A stretch of DNA of 64,000 nucleotides from Stictocephala bisonia (Eukaryota; Arthropoda; Insecta; Hemiptera; Membracidae): assembly GCA_035578905.1 (NCBI GenBank), contig JAQJVL010000665.1, positions 62,001 through 126,000 on the forward strand, read 5' to 3'. Position numbers and translations under genes: made by a program. Shown piece by piece: positions 1 through 12,686 of this stretch. Below the pieces are notes generated by a model. That model made no database searches. It was given only the letters and a program-made list of their open reading frames with translations, and was not told where the DNA came from. How positions within the stretch are numbered: the stretch's first letter is position 1; every line of letters starts with the position of its first letter.

Positions 1-290
1 TTTGTAGTGTACTAAATTATAATTTAAATAATTTAAAACACTGAAATTTTTTAACTTCCTTTTTACTCTAATTTAAAAATGATATATTTTCATTTTTCTC
101 AATCACATTTTTGAAAAACGTGTAATTGATATAAGGTTTGCTTTATTTTACTGTTATTATTTAATAAATATAACTTAAAAGATATTACAAAATTTGCACA
201 TCATCATATAACTTGTAAGTTTTTATTTATTTTTACCCTTTTTCAAGTGTATGGTCAAAATGACCATATTTTTCTCTTGAATCCAAATAT
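1..290. other. AT-rich DNA, nothing recognised
   Basis: Very AT-rich sequence with short A and T runs. I see no open frame, repeat unit or RNA-like structure here. Confidence 0.6.
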
Positions 291-299
291 ACCATCAGA

Positions 300-802
300 T
301 TTCGAATAGGGTAATTGATAAGGGGCATATGCCCCAAAACAAAAACTAAAATTCCGAAAACAAGAAATGGGTAATATTAATTTAAACCACCCTCGTGGGG
401 TATCACCCAAATCAAATTACATCATTGTATTTTGGAGGAGATAATGTTTAAGAACTCTGCTCTCCACATGAAAAAATATATTTATGGGCTCCACTGCCCC
501 TAAAACCAAAATTCATTGTCAAATTGGTTAAGAATCCGAAGGCCGATCTCCCTCACAAGGCGACCAAAAAATGGGACTGTAGCAGAGTCTCTTGGTGAGG
601 CCGCAGGCCGAACTTTATACCGCGAGGCCGTAGGCCGAGTTTCACAAAGGGGCCTTTAACAGAGAACCCTGGCAAGGCCGGAGGCCGAATTCTACAAATG
701 GACAAAAGGCAGAGTCTCCAGGCGAAGCCGAAGGCCGAGCTTCCTTCAAGAGCGTAGCGAGTAAAGGGGTTGGAACGCGAAACATGCAGGGGTTGCCCCT
801 AG
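300..802 (+). mobile_element. Possible non-autonomous Helitron-like element (3' end at 802)
   Basis: This block is GC-richer than its surroundings. It contains the perfect palindrome GGGGCATATGCCCC (324-337) and about five spaced copies of a GGCCGNAGGCCGA motif (about 535-547, 597-612, 624-638, 674-688, 723-739). It ends with the hairpin AGGGG-ttg-CCCCT (788-800) running into CTAG (799-802) and followed by T. Helitrons typically end in a short hairpin followed by CTRR and insert before T, so the right end fits. The left end, expected to begin TC after an A, could not be fixed, and 300 is only where the GC-richer block begins. No Rep/helicase coding is visible, so a full element here would be non-autonomous. 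It could instead be another GC-rich dispersed repeat. Confidence 0.35.
535..739. repeat. Spaced GGCCGNAGGCCGA palindromic motif, five copies
   Basis: Five imperfect copies of a self-complementary GGCCG-N-AGGCCGA core are spaced about 27-60 bp apart. The spacer after each is loosely similar (AACTTTATAC, AGTTTCACAA, AATTCTACAA, AGCTTCCTTC). It reads as a diverged short tandem array inside the putative Helitron-like block. Confidence 0.7.
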
Positions 803-805
803 TAA

Positions 806-3800
806 TAAATAATTATTAGCCTTCTTCTTGGCATCACTGACTACACGACCTTTAGCCATGTATGTACTCTCATACTGTTAGCCATCTTAGGTAATGTAAC
901 TTTTGAAGTTTGCATAGTTTCCGATTATAAGTAGGCAATTAGTACGTTTTTACATCAGTAAAACATGACAAGTGATTTCCTTGTCATGTGTTGATATGAT
1001 TTTAAAATACTTTCATTTTTCATATTTATGCAGTTTAAGATAGCCTCAGTTATTGTGTTTGTATTCCGTGTACATTTAATGATATAATTCCCAGGTTGGC
1101 AGTAGTTGTATGAGTTTATACTAATCAGTTAGTACTTGATTAAGTTAGTAAAATACTTGAATATCTCATCTATAACTGTTATATAACATAATATATTATA
1201 TAAATCTTAATTTGCCAAATACTAAAAATAATTCATTATATTACTGAACAGTTCAGTAAAGCAATATTTACTGAGCACAATCTTTTGAAGTTCACTCTAC
1301 CCTTACGTATAATTATACGTAATTAAGTTACTTCGATATTCTACAGCCAAGCTCAGAGCTATGGATAGATTATTCTTATTCATGTTGTCTCGATATTCCT
1401 GTGAGTTTTACTATTTGTTTCACATACGAATTTGAAAACAACAGCCATGCTAACCCATACCACATAAATTATGTATCTTTAACATGAGGGGATGTTATAA
1501 TTTGGTGAATTTACATAATTACATAGTTCTGAACGTCCATTGGGATGGGATCTAAAACGTCCATTGGAGTTTGTGGAGAGAGGGGACATTGTTACATTTA
1601 TGAACCAAATGATCGTAGAATGTCCATATGATAGATCACCATTATTTTACCTTAGGAAAATTCAACAGTGAGAAGTAAAGTATCTGTTTTAACTTCGGCT
1701 TTCCTCAACTTGGGTTGAATATTAATGTATCTAAACAATATTAGTTTTTTTTCTGGATAGATGAAAATTTATTCTAATCTAGTAGCCAAAAAATAAACGT
1801 CAAACGTTCTTCGGTAGTCCAGAGAGCAGACCGAGGGAGTGCCGCGAATAATGAAAGCAAGTTGTGTAATTAAAGTCAAAATTTAAAGATGACGTCAATA
1901 TAAAGTTCTGTACATCAATTTATGATATACCCTACCGTATTCAAAGTAATATATCCAAACGTGAATCACTTTTGACTACGGAAGTAATTCTTTTGTGGCT
2001 AGTCCCATGAATGTCTTGGTGTGTAAAGGGGTTGATGTAATGGCCTCTCTCCACCAACTTGACGTGTTACGAGTACTCTTGCGGGGACTTTTACGTCCCG
2101 CAAGTGCGTAAAACTTTCTCTTTCTGAATATAAATATAAGTTCTCTAAAGTTTATGATGCATATAAATGCACGACAATGACGAGCTCTTAGTCTTCTCAC
2201 TATCACACTAACATACCTATTATTAGTTTGTATTACAGTTATTGTATTATAGTTTACATAATATGTCTATTATTTTTTTTATTTCTTCGGTTGTATTTTA
2301 TTTACGTTTTACGAAGCATATTTTTAAATAGAATCTTGTAGATTAGTTAGGTTCTTAGAGATGATATTAATTTATTGAATTTTAAGAGCATCAAATGCAA
2401 CCAGTGTTTACCTAAAACGCTGTTTTATAATTACACATTACGTGAAGTCAATTCAATACCTAGGTAATACATACGTACTGTGGTGTACAATCAACGTTTT
2501 GAGAAGTAATGTATTACAACTTAAGCCTATTAACGCCAGGTTTATGAAACTAATTTATAAGTTAACTGTTAATATCATATTAATTTAAAACGCGCGTTTA
2601 GTATTCAAGTGAATTGTAAACTACTTCAATGTTTGATTTTTTAAAGCTGAAATGGAACAGTTGGGTTCATCAATCAACAACAATTAAATTTACTAATGTT
2701 TTCTCTTGAACTTCAAAAGGAAATATTTTCAAAACGTTTTTATGATTTTGTCAAAATTGGTGGTTAGATTTCAATTCTGAGATAGCATTCTCATCATTTT
2801 GACAAGTTTAATGTGTTATTGTGCCGGGTCTCGTGTTAATTTGACGAGCTCATTTGAAATTCCAAAGTACATTTAACTTAACTAATTGTAGATATGTTCA
2901 AATAAATATATTATTAACATTGAATAACCTGGATATAATTCTGGGTGGCTTGTTATTTCCAGAACATAATTATTGCTTGAAGTCAAGTTAGTATTAAATG
3001 AAGTAGTTAAACATTGAATCTAATTTACAGTTTATAGTTGTTTTACTTCGTCACATGTCAGTAATTTTTACAGAAATATAATTAAAATTCTCGTAAAATT
3101 AATAACAGCAAACTCTCATTTAATAGTTATTACTGTGAAGTAAATTTTACTAATTTCACTTTGTCTGGTCCTAGCAGACTAATCAGGTTGCCCGAGACAT
3201 TCCAATATCTCTGTACTGTATTGTCTACAGCTTATCACACAGACACGACTGTGTCTGTAGTCAGGTGATTGAATATATTCATCATATCACTGGGATGTAC
3301 AGAAATGTTCTTTTTGAATCTGGGTTTCCTAGTATACGAGGCGCATTTCAAATATAAAGCATTTTTGAACAGTTAAAATAAACAATTCTGATGAACCAAA
3401 AGTAATGACATACAAATTAATATTAAATTATGTTACTCGTGTAATAAACAATTATGTTATTTTTACTACTTGTCCACAATAGTCATGTTAGTATTATTCG
3501 AATGATGGTACATTTAAATCATAAAATATTTATTGGCTAACAGTCATGGCTACGTCACTATTTAACAACACATATCCTTCATTGACATGAATATAAGAAA
3601 TTACACTAATTGTATTAATAATTTAATCAGAACACGTGAAAAGACAAAAAATAAATGAATCATTAGTACACCAATCTGAGCTACGATATCTCGAATTTAA
3701 AAATCATTCCAAGATATATCAAGCTTCTCAACATCTTCCCTAAAGACACCTTTGGTCTTATAATTATTGGAAGCAGTAAACCGATATTTTTTTTAATTGT

Positions 3801-4200
3801 TGATCTAAATGATAGTGAGGTAATTTGTAAAATAAGTAGTTACCAAAATGGTTAGTGTGATGGTTAGATATGTCTGCGGTTATGTCTAAATTCAGTTCTT
3901 GGTACGCTGGTGTTGTTTGCTAATCTTATTCAAGATGACTGACTAATTGTACTTATAATGTAATAAGAACCAACAATGAATGGTTCATATTGTACACAAG
4001 TTAGAACATTTAAATACTGGAAGTATAACTTTCTAAACACTTGCTATAGTTCAGCTGAATATCCAAAGAGTTAATTTGAGATCGCGTTGTTAACTTAGAC
4101 ATAAATCAAGTTGTTTGCTTCATCGCCTCGCTATTGTTAATAAACTGACTCAATGATTCACAATGGGTCTCGATCTAAGTACTCCCACCAGTTGGTAGTT
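806..4200. other. AT-rich intergenic DNA
   Basis: No repeat array or recognisable gene. Two small inverted repeats are visible: a bulged hairpin at 2078-2104 (CTTGCGGG against CCCGCAAG) and an 8-bp-arm hairpin at 3239-3258 (ACAGACAC against GTGTCTGT). A 76-codon minus-strand frame at 1976-2206 is lysine- and arginine-rich and matches no family I know; I do not call it a gene. Confidence 0.5.
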
Positions 4201-4204
4201 CCAC

Positions 4205-4300
4205 ACATATAAAAAAGGTTTCAAACTGTCTAGAGTGTTCCAGAACATTACCAAACGTCCTGGAATGTTCCCGAGCAATCCGGAACCTCTTGAAATTTTT
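4205..4300. promoter_or_regulatory. Heat-shock-element-like inverted pentamers, speculative
   Basis: TTCcaGAA (4238-4245) and GAAtgTTCccGA (4263-4274) match the alternating nGAAn/nTTCn pattern of heat shock elements and lie 17 bp apart. A TATAAAAAAGG string is at about 4208-4218. No gene start is visible beside them, and in AT-rich DNA such matches arise by chance or inside old repeats. Confidence 0.15.
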
Positions 4301-5955
4301 ACAGAATTTTATCGAATGCCATGGACTATTTGAACTGTCTTGAAAGAAAAACGTCCAGCCCGTGCATCAGTAACAGCACGCGCTTTAGATAAAGATGGAA
4401 ATCCCTCTCATAGTTGCGGGAAGAGGTACACAACCTATTAACAGTACTGGCATTCAATTTTTAGTTTAAGCAAAACACACATTGATCAATTACTTTTTTA
4501 AAGGTTTATTTATTATTTAAAAATGAATAAATTTAATTTCATGGATTCACAAATTCATATCATACAACATAACCATTTTTGATAAAACTGACACTGGATG
4601 TTCCCGTTTTAGATGACATTAATATAATTTTAAGATTGTGGAGTAGATGAGGGGGGTACTGAATTACGGATTAGGTTTTCTACCGATAATATTGCAAATT
4701 TTTATAATTAAAATTACCATTCCTATCAACTAAAAAAAGTAACTATTCAATAAGTAACGAATAAAAATAGTATATCTTAGAAGCTAATTGACACAAAGCT
4801 TTGAATTTATTTTTCACTCCATCCTCTTTCATCAATCTTAAGATTTGTGAACTGTTATTTGTTTTCAAGGATTTTATAACAAACAAAGGAGATAAGGACC
4901 CAAGTCTTTCTCCTTTAGAACAATTACCGGAAGGTGTAGTATATTCTCATTTGACCATATTCATGCAAGTAAAAACTATTACTAAACCAAATGTAACTAT
5001 AATATTTTTTTATATTTTTTTTATTTAAACCTTCTTGCACTGTTTTCGTAATCTATCTGCTCATTGCAGTTTCCCAGTTAAATGGTGTAAAGTAAATTTC
5101 TAATATGAAGTTACATGGTGTGTTAGATTAACATATTGTCTTTTTATAACCATCTATATTCGATAATAATTTTCATAATATCAGATATTTTATTAGCAAC
5201 TGAGATCCTGATGGCAACATTTATCAGATCCTGTCATGTTGGAGGTTATATATTAATTATCAAAACATTCAGTTTATGAGTTTGTTTTTAATCCAGAGTT
5301 GAAATCACTAGTTTGGTAACCAAAGTAAATGTATTTGTTTATTTTACTGAACGGCTCAGTCATTGTACGTTTACACTTCACAGTGATGTGTAAATGCACA
5401 AGCCACAGGATCCATAGTGGCCTTTGGAAGTGTCACGGTCCTTTTTATTACATCGGTCTTTTGTTACCATAAAATTTATAGATATTATATCTCATTTTTA
5501 AAGAGTTGAAGATCATAATTCAGACTTACGAGTATAACATATTTATTTATACAAAATGTTATGCCAGACTTCATGTTTGAAGGCTTCACGGTTCAAATCA
5601 TACTTGTGATCGAAAAACCTTTTTCAAATATATCTTTCAACTCCACATACATGAAAAGTGTTACACACCAACTAAAAATTTATTTTATTGCAGTATGGCT
5701 TAAAGAAGTAAAACTTATAGAAAATTTTAAAGACATTTTGAATTGTATAAGATAATAGTTATTAAGATCAGGAATAGATGTAGTTCTGGCCATATCGTTA
5801 CAATTAGGTTTAAAATGAGGAATATTCATTTTCCATTATTATGAAGAAAATATTTATCAATACTTCATTATTAAATTCTTAAGAGGTTGTGTCACACTTT
5901 CCCAAATGTAAAAGCAGAACTTTGAAATTAGCGTAAAAGCAAATGAAATAAAGTT
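4300..5955. other. AT-rich intergenic DNA
   Basis: Contains short open frames at 4801-5028 and 5561-5755 on the + strand. Neither has a recognisable domain, and the first begins at TTG, not ATG. I see no other structure. Confidence 0.5.

Positions 5956-6024
<69 letters not shown>
5956..6024. repeat. Poly(A) followed by (AT)n microsatellite
   Basis: About 16 A residues (5956-5971) run directly into about 27 AT dinucleotides. A poly(A) joined to a simple repeat can mark the tail of a retroposed element, but no SINE or LINE body was recognised upstream. Confidence 0.95.
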
Positions 6025-6029
<5 letters not shown>

Positions 6030-6201
6030 CTTAGAAAGAATCTAAATTACATCCATGGCCGTTACGTCTTCTACGTAATGTGATCACGAGGAATTGTGAT
6101 CAAGGCAATCAAGTCGACCAATAGTTGATAGATTCTCTCGCCCCTGATGGGTAAAGAGAAGGAGAGCGGGTGTGATTGCTAGTGCAGATTGAAGGTTACC
6201 C

Positions 6202-6903
6202 ACCCTTTACCACCTACCAGGGTACACAGTTAGGGCCGTTTGTGTTAGTGTATCCTTTACCACCTACCAGGGTACACAGTTAGGGTCGTTTGTGTTAGTG
6301 TACCCTTCACCACCTACCAGGGTACACAGTTAGGGCCGTTTTTGTTAGTTTACACTTTACCACCTACCAGGGTACACAGTTAGGTCCGTTTGTGTTAGTG
6401 AACACTCACCACCTACCAGGGTACACAGTTAGGACCGTTTGTGTTAGTGTACCCTCTACAACCTACCAGAGTACACAGTTAGGGCCGTTTGTGTTAGTGT
6501 ACCCTTTACCACCTACCAGGGTACACAGTTAGGGCCGTTTGTGTTAAAGTACCCTTTACCACCTACCAGGGTACACAGTTAGGGCCGTTTGTGTTAGTGT
6601 ACCCTTTACCACCTACCAGGGTACACAGTTAGGGCCGTTTGTATTAGTGTACCCTTTACCACCTGCCAGGGTACACAGTTAGGGCCGTTTGTGTTATTGT
6701 ACCCCTTACCACCTACCAGGGTATACAGTTAGGGCCGTTTGTATTATTGTACCCTTTACCACCTACCAGAGTACACAGGTAGGGCCGTTTGTGTTAGTGT
6801 ACCCTTCACCACCTACCAGGGTACACAGTTAGGGCCGTTTTTGTTAATTTACACTTTACCACCTACCAGGGTACACAGTTAGGTCCGTTTGTGTTAGTAT
6901 ACC
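6202..6903. repeat. 50-bp tandem array, about 14 copies
   Basis: The unit contains CACCTACCAGGGTACACAGT followed by TAGGGCCGTTTGTGTTAGTG. Units are nearly all 50 bp (one is 49) and differ by a few substitutions. Two neighbouring variant units beginning near 6302 (TTCACC start, then TTTTTGTTAG and AGGTCCG) recur in the same order about 500 bp later, near 6801. That shows a multi-unit block was copied within the array. No reading frame through it looks coding. Confidence 0.97.
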
Positions 6904-6904
6904 A

Positions 6905-9089
6905 TAGGTTTTATCGGGCTTATAGTATTAGAAAACTAGGCAAGTGCTTTATTAAAGCAGCATTAAATTCATTAAGATGTAGTAGTTGTGGTGTGTAGAT
7001 TCTGTTTTATGTTTGATGAAAAGACCCAACCCTTATATGAATTTATGTATGTTGAATAACGTACATCATTCTTAGTACATAGTTGTTTAAGTAATTGATA
7101 ATCTATTTAAGTAAGTAGATGGAATGATTGAGTCATTGGTTCTCATAGAATTAGTAACATTATGGCCTTATGAAATGTTACGTGAAAGTGGAGTAAGAAC
7201 TAGACATGTTGAATTAATCCCAGGACATAGCTAAACATACAAGCTTATATGATAATGTGTGGTGTTGAAGTATATGTAAGAAAAGGATATTATGTACGTT
7301 CAAAAGACCCCCTGTTGGGAGTTCCTGATCTAAAGATGGCAAGTGTGTTATAATTTACTGAACACAATATTATTCTTTGTTTTCAATAATTCAATAATAA
7401 AAAAAGTTTTATTTGTTTAATATTGCATTATAATCAGATGTCTTGAAAAATGTATACTCAAATTTTTATTTGACTATCCTAAAAACTACATTAATTCTCT
7501 GGTCTACTTTTTTTACTGTTGCTTTACAATCTATTTTTAAATTAGAATGCGTTCCAATAGGTCTATCATTGTTACATCATTGTTGTATTGTTATATAATA
7601 CATTTTTCTGTATTGAAACAAACTTAATACCAGTAAATGTCTTTTGGCTTGTAATAGAAAACAGTTACGTTCAGTCTATCATGGGGATGAAAAACATTTC
7701 CGTCTGTAATTAGAACTAAAAATGTCTTGAGAATTGATTCTAATAATATTTATTAGGCTTAAATAAATAAGCATGTATGAATAAGAAAGTGTATCTCACT
7801 TTATTGCATTATAAAGTGTTTTTGTTGATAATACATTTTAATTTAATCATTGAAAAACTTATTAATGGTAAATAAATTTGCAAATGACAAGCAGTTTTAA
7901 AACATAAATTTCGCATCACCTTGAACCGTTTACTTCTATGTAGTGCTATTATTCTTGCATCGTACGAATATAAGTATATAGCAAATAAACTGTTTATAAA
8001 CAGTTAATTGTTATGTATTTTAACAGAAGATGAGAAAAACAACAACCAGATGCTTAGTTTCTTTGTATGTTCTAATTGAAAAATATAGTAAATATTCTTC
8101 TTGTGATAAGTAATGCGCTTTACTCAGTTTATAGGCCTACTCTCCACCCCTGGGATGGCTGCGATGCATCGTCGACTCCGTCAATCATTATGGCTTTCTT
8201 TGGACAAGCATACCTAAATTGTGTGACCAAACGAACCATGTGTTTTAATATGTATTAATTAGGTTATAAAATCACCCAAATTAGATGATTCATCAAACCA
8301 GAGAAACACATTAGGTTGAGAATACATATTTATATAAAGCAGAGTTACTATACAATTGTTATATAAAGGACGTAAATGGCCATCATATCTCCACCCACCA
8401 TTAAACGAAGGATGCTGATGGCTCTCCCGATCATGATCACTCTACCGACGTAGAAAAAAGGTGGTGATTGGAGGTTGCTTTTCGCAATTGAACGTTGTCT
8501 CAAGTTTGATTTCATTATCTTCATTACACAACCAATAAAGTATCAGAATGTCTGATAAGTATTATGAACAGGCCAATGTTGGATGTTCAGCGAATTAAAC
8601 TATGTTCAAAGAGCACTGCACACAGTTTAGTAGAGAAGCAGGTCTTACAATAGTAAGCAGGTCTTACATTTGTGGGCTGAATCGTTGCCCTATTACGATT
8701 CACCTCGTTACAGTGATAAAAATACTAATTATATGTATATCCTTTTGGGTTTGCCCTAAAATAAAACTAAGAGTATTTATATTTTCAATAAACAAAAATG
8801 TAAGAGACGTGATCACAACTTATAATACTTACTTCAAGGTTTATACCTTGTTATTTTAGTATTTTCCTCAGAGATTTTGTAACAGACAACTAAACCCAAA
8901 ATTAAAACAAAAAGCAATAAGTTTGGAAAATCGTTTGGCTTATGTATCCAATAGTTATCCTGTTTTCGTGGTAAGTAAGTTAGTGTGCATATTCAAGATA
9001 AATGTTTCATTGGATATTGGTTAATTAACGAAGTAAGTTGCCCACGAGAGGCAAGATGAGTTAAGGTCACGGAATGTGGTATGGAGACA
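6905..9089. other. AT-rich intergenic DNA
   Basis: No array and no recognisable gene. Short open frames at 8076-8258 and 8602-8859 show no domain. A mildly GC-richer patch at about 8380-8480 contains short complementary stretches (CTCCACCCACCA, GGTGGTGATTGGAGG) but no clear product. Confidence 0.5.
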
Positions 9090-9704
9090 ATCCCCCCACC
9101 CACCCACCCATACATGTATAATGGTATTTACCCACTCGCCCACCCATACAAGTATAATAGTATTTACCCACCCACCCACCCATACATGTATAATGGTATT
9201 TAACCACTCGCCCACCCATACAAGTATAATAGTATTTACCCACCCACCCACCCATACAAGTATAATGGTATTTACCCACCCATCCACCCATACAAGTATA
9301 ATGGTATTTACCCACCCACCCACCCATACACGTATAATGGTATTTACCCACCCACCCACCCATACAAGTATAATGGTATTAACCCACTCGCCCACCCATA
9401 CAAGTATAATAGTATTTACCCACCCACCCACCCATACACGTATAATGGTATTTACCCACCCACCCACCCATACACGTATAATGGTATTTACCCACCCACC
9501 CACCCATACACGTATAATGGTATTTACCCACCCACCCACCCATACACGTATAATGGTATTTACCCACCCACCCACCCATACACGTATAATGGTATTTACC
9601 CACCCACCCACCCATACAAGTATAATAGTATTTACCCACCCACCCACCCATACACGTATAATGGTATTTACCCACCCACCCACCCATACAAGTATAATGG
9701 TATT
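9090..9704. repeat. 36-bp minisatellite, 17 copies (dispersed family locus 1)
   Basis: The unit is CCCACCCACCCATACACGTA followed by TAATGGTATTTA, repeated 17 times at strict 36-bp spacing with point variants (AAGTATAAT, CTCGCCC). Because 36 is a multiple of three, frames stay open on both strands (about 9021-9747) and encode 12-residue repeats. They are not credible proteins. The core matches arrays at 16.7, 22.6, 43.1, 46.0 and 50.2 kb. Confidence 0.98.
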
Positions 9705-9714
9705 TGTTACTGTT

Positions 9715-9746
9715 CATATTAGTCCATCATACAATAGACTAATATG
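9715..9746. repeat. Perfect 10-bp inverted repeat at the edge of the 36-bp array
   Basis: CATATTAGTC (9715-9724) and GACTAATATG (9737-9746) are exact reverse complements with a 12-nt loop. They begin 11 bp after the last minisatellite unit. Such a hairpin can be a transposon end feature, but no partner at the other edge was found. Confidence 0.8.
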
Positions 9747-9749
9747 AAT

Positions 9750-12680
9750 TTGTTAGTGAAGTAGATCAGTTTATTTGGAACAATAATGGAATGTTTGAAA
9801 ATCACTGAGCGTATAACCTTATTTATGTTACTAAAACAGACTTATATGGTGGAATTTCACACAAATTGAAACCTTAAAAAAACATGTTAACTACAAATTG
9901 AACTATTTAGAAAATGTCTTCAGTTAAATTATTTTACATTTTTTAAGTAGAAAATCTAATTATAGTTTGGTTTTTAGGTTATTTTCTACTTAATATTAGT
10001 AAATATTGTATGGGTATTATCGAAACTTGTAAATGTGTTTAATATATTATGTACACTTTTATAATATTTGTATAGACTCAAAATTAAAATAAGTCAAGTT
10101 AAAAAAAAAATAAAGTATATATATCTATAAATTTATACTTATACTGTATTTTCGAAGTATGTTCTTGATATTTAAACAATAATAGTAACTTAATACAATT
10201 AATTAAAAACTACGAGATAACTCAAATTCAACTGAGATATTTCACTTAACATAACATAAAACTAAATTTTATATTTAAACATGCCAACTATATTACATTT
10301 TTCGTTCTATAAATTATAGAATTTATTTTTGCTTAAATTAATGTAAATATTTATTTTATTTATTTAAAAAATTTAAATCACTTACACAGCTTAAAAACAG
10401 GCTCAACTTTATATTTTATCTTAATAGAACTAAGAATAAATAGCATTACTTTGTAACAAAATGTATTGTGTTTATTAATAAAAGAAAATAAACTACATAA
10501 ACAGTTGACTGCAGATTAGTCATTTAAATTACATTGTATAGCGTATTATTAATTTACAAAAATTTAACTCATTTAATTACATTGTTTCTGAGACACAAGA
10601 CAGATGTATACAACGAGGTGGACTATTAGCATATTTTACATGATCTAGTAAATTATGTTCGTTTTTCACTTCATTAGACTCTTGAATATTTACAAACAGT
10701 ACAAAAGCAATCTGAATACAGAGTGTGGCAAATACTAGATAAGAAAATTCGTATTGTCTAACCCACTTTGGCAGAAGCATGCAACTACGTGGGAACACAA
10801 GATGTCGGGTTCCACATTAGTAATTCTAAGTGTACCTCCTCTCTCCCTTGTTCTCCATATAACAGGCATATATTTCTTTCTTTCACCAGACATTTAATTA
10901 GTATGTTTCGCATTACTTACAGAAATGCTTGTCAATGAGTCATAGACACTGATTAATCAAATATTACACCCTAAATATTTTCATCTAGATATGTAACACA
11001 AATTCATGGTTCAAATCCTCAATAACATTTTACTCTTAAAAAATTATTCATTTTTTATTTTTTAAATTTAAGCCTCTATAAAGTTTATAGTAGAATAAAA
11101 TATTAATAATAGACTACCTTTAACACATTTTTTCATAATTTTCTGTACAATGAACATTTCAACTTAATAGAACTTCTGCGTTTTCAACTTCATTTTATTT
11201 TGTTTATTTTTATTATCTTGTATATAACTTTATCATTCAGGTGGGTTACTTGTACAAAGACACTCACTTCCGTTTTTATTTTTCATTTATTTATTTATTT
11301 ATTTTTTTTTAGTATGTACAGCTCACACACATGGACTCACCTCATTGCCATAAACTATTTTTCCCTCTCAATTCGTATAACTTCTTTTTGAACCGAGAAT
11401 ACAAAGATTGTCTCAGTAAATATGGACTAACATTATAATTTGTTGTCATTCAGCATCAATGCCAGATTATTATGAAGTACTTAAGCTTTTTTCAACATTC
11501 ATATCCTCGTCTTTAACTTTACTAGGTTCTATTTTTTTTGCCAGTCCTATATTGTAATTTCATTTTTTTACTACTGTTTGTTTGATCACACAAGGTACTA
11601 CTCACTAACAGACGATATTTATCGTACATAGTAAACTTATAATACACTACCCTCAACAATAATGAGAGGGTTGGGTATTTATCATACAGGGTTAGTTAAA
11701 ACGCTCCCTAAATTGTTCCCATAGATTATATTCAGAAAGTTTCAATTTTATTAGGGACCACTTAGTGTCCAAGATTTAGAAGTCAACTTAAAAATGTCAA
11801 GTTGAAAACGATAGTGCAATCAGAATGAAAAAGTACATGTTATTCTTTCGTTATTAATTATTTTTTATGTCGGTCATTGGCCATGTCTGATTCCTAATTC
11901 CTATTCAATTAGGAATCAGGAATATTCCTAATAAATGCTGAAATTCTGTTTCAAGTCATCACTAAAAACGAAAACCTAGAAAAAAACACAAATATAAAGG
12001 TAATAGATATTCTATCAAAGTACATTAAAATAAAAATATACAGTACTCAAAAGACTAATGGGTGGTAAACTATAAGGGTTTTCCAGGAAGCACAGTTGCA
12101 GAAGTCAGGGGCTTATTTTCAGACGGAAGACATTTTTTATATGTCATATTTGTCATATTGGAGGGAGGGGGTTAAGTTATAAGTCATCTCTTGCAACCAG
12201 TTTCTTAGTAGGTATTAATTATCGATTATTGATAATTGAATAGTTAAATACTGTACCACATAAAAATAACTATAACTGTTCCTCGATCAGTTAAATAAAG
12301 TGTTGTATTTTACTATATATAACTATTCGTAAAAAAAGGGAAAAAAACAGTGATATATGTGAACAAACCTACAATTTTACTTTGACGTTTTGGTAGGACC
12401 AAGTAACATTTCTTATCGTTACATACTGTACATCAATAACATCCCCGTTCCCCTCCAACCCCACCGGACAGAGGAACGCCATTCTGTATTCTTTACGTTC
12501 ACCCATCAATGATGGGACTTCCATATCAGATTTTCCTTTAACTACACGTCTCCCTCGTTAAGAAATAATTTTTTCTTGTAGTTTATCTGCACAACTAACA
12601 TGTTTATAGCTACTATATATATAAAGGCAATGTCTAGCCTTGATACATACATCGGTGTGAGCCAAATAACTATATTTGGG
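9750..12680. other. AT-rich intergenic DNA
   Basis: Long A and T runs, no tandem array. An 11-bp-arm inverted repeat sits at 11887-11919 (CTGATTCCTAA against TTAGGAATCAG). The only frame worth noting is the minus-strand one at 10577-10780, listed separately. Confidence 0.5.
10577..10780 (-). CDS. Possible small type II membrane-anchor frame, not recognised
   Basis: From the ATG at 10780 the frame gives 67 residues. A short basic amino end (K5, R8) is followed by one hydrophobic segment at about residues 12-32 and then a hydrophilic tail with two cysteines and acidic and basic residues. That layout (short cytoplasmic tail, signal anchor, start of a stem) resembles the first coding exon of Golgi type II enzymes. 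There is no catalytic domain, and I see no convincing splice donor that would extend it. An in-frame stop lies 13 codons upstream of the ATG, and no promoter or downstream exon was identified. It may be a chance frame. Confidence 0.15.
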   Translation of the reverse strand: MLLPKWVRQYEFSYLVFATLCIQIAFVLFVNIQESNEVKNEHNLLDHVKYANSPPRCIHLSCVSETM

Positions 12681-12686
12681 TTTAAA

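Noticed and set aside
1976..2206. 76-codon basic minus-strand frame
   Set aside because: No recognisable domain; a second frame over the same stretch is also open for about 40 codons, so openness is weak evidence.
6202..6903. Telomere-like TTAGGG words
   Set aside because: Each occurs once per 50-bp unit inside unrelated sequence; there is no tandem TTAGG or TTAGGG.
9021..9747. Overlapping frames of about 100-220 codons on both strands
   Set aside because: They are the 36-bp minisatellite read in several frames. The unit is a multiple of three and has no stop, so frames stay open without selection.
11009..11019. GGTTCAAATCC, a perfect B box
   Set aside because: No A box at suitable distance and no tRNA-like sequence around it.
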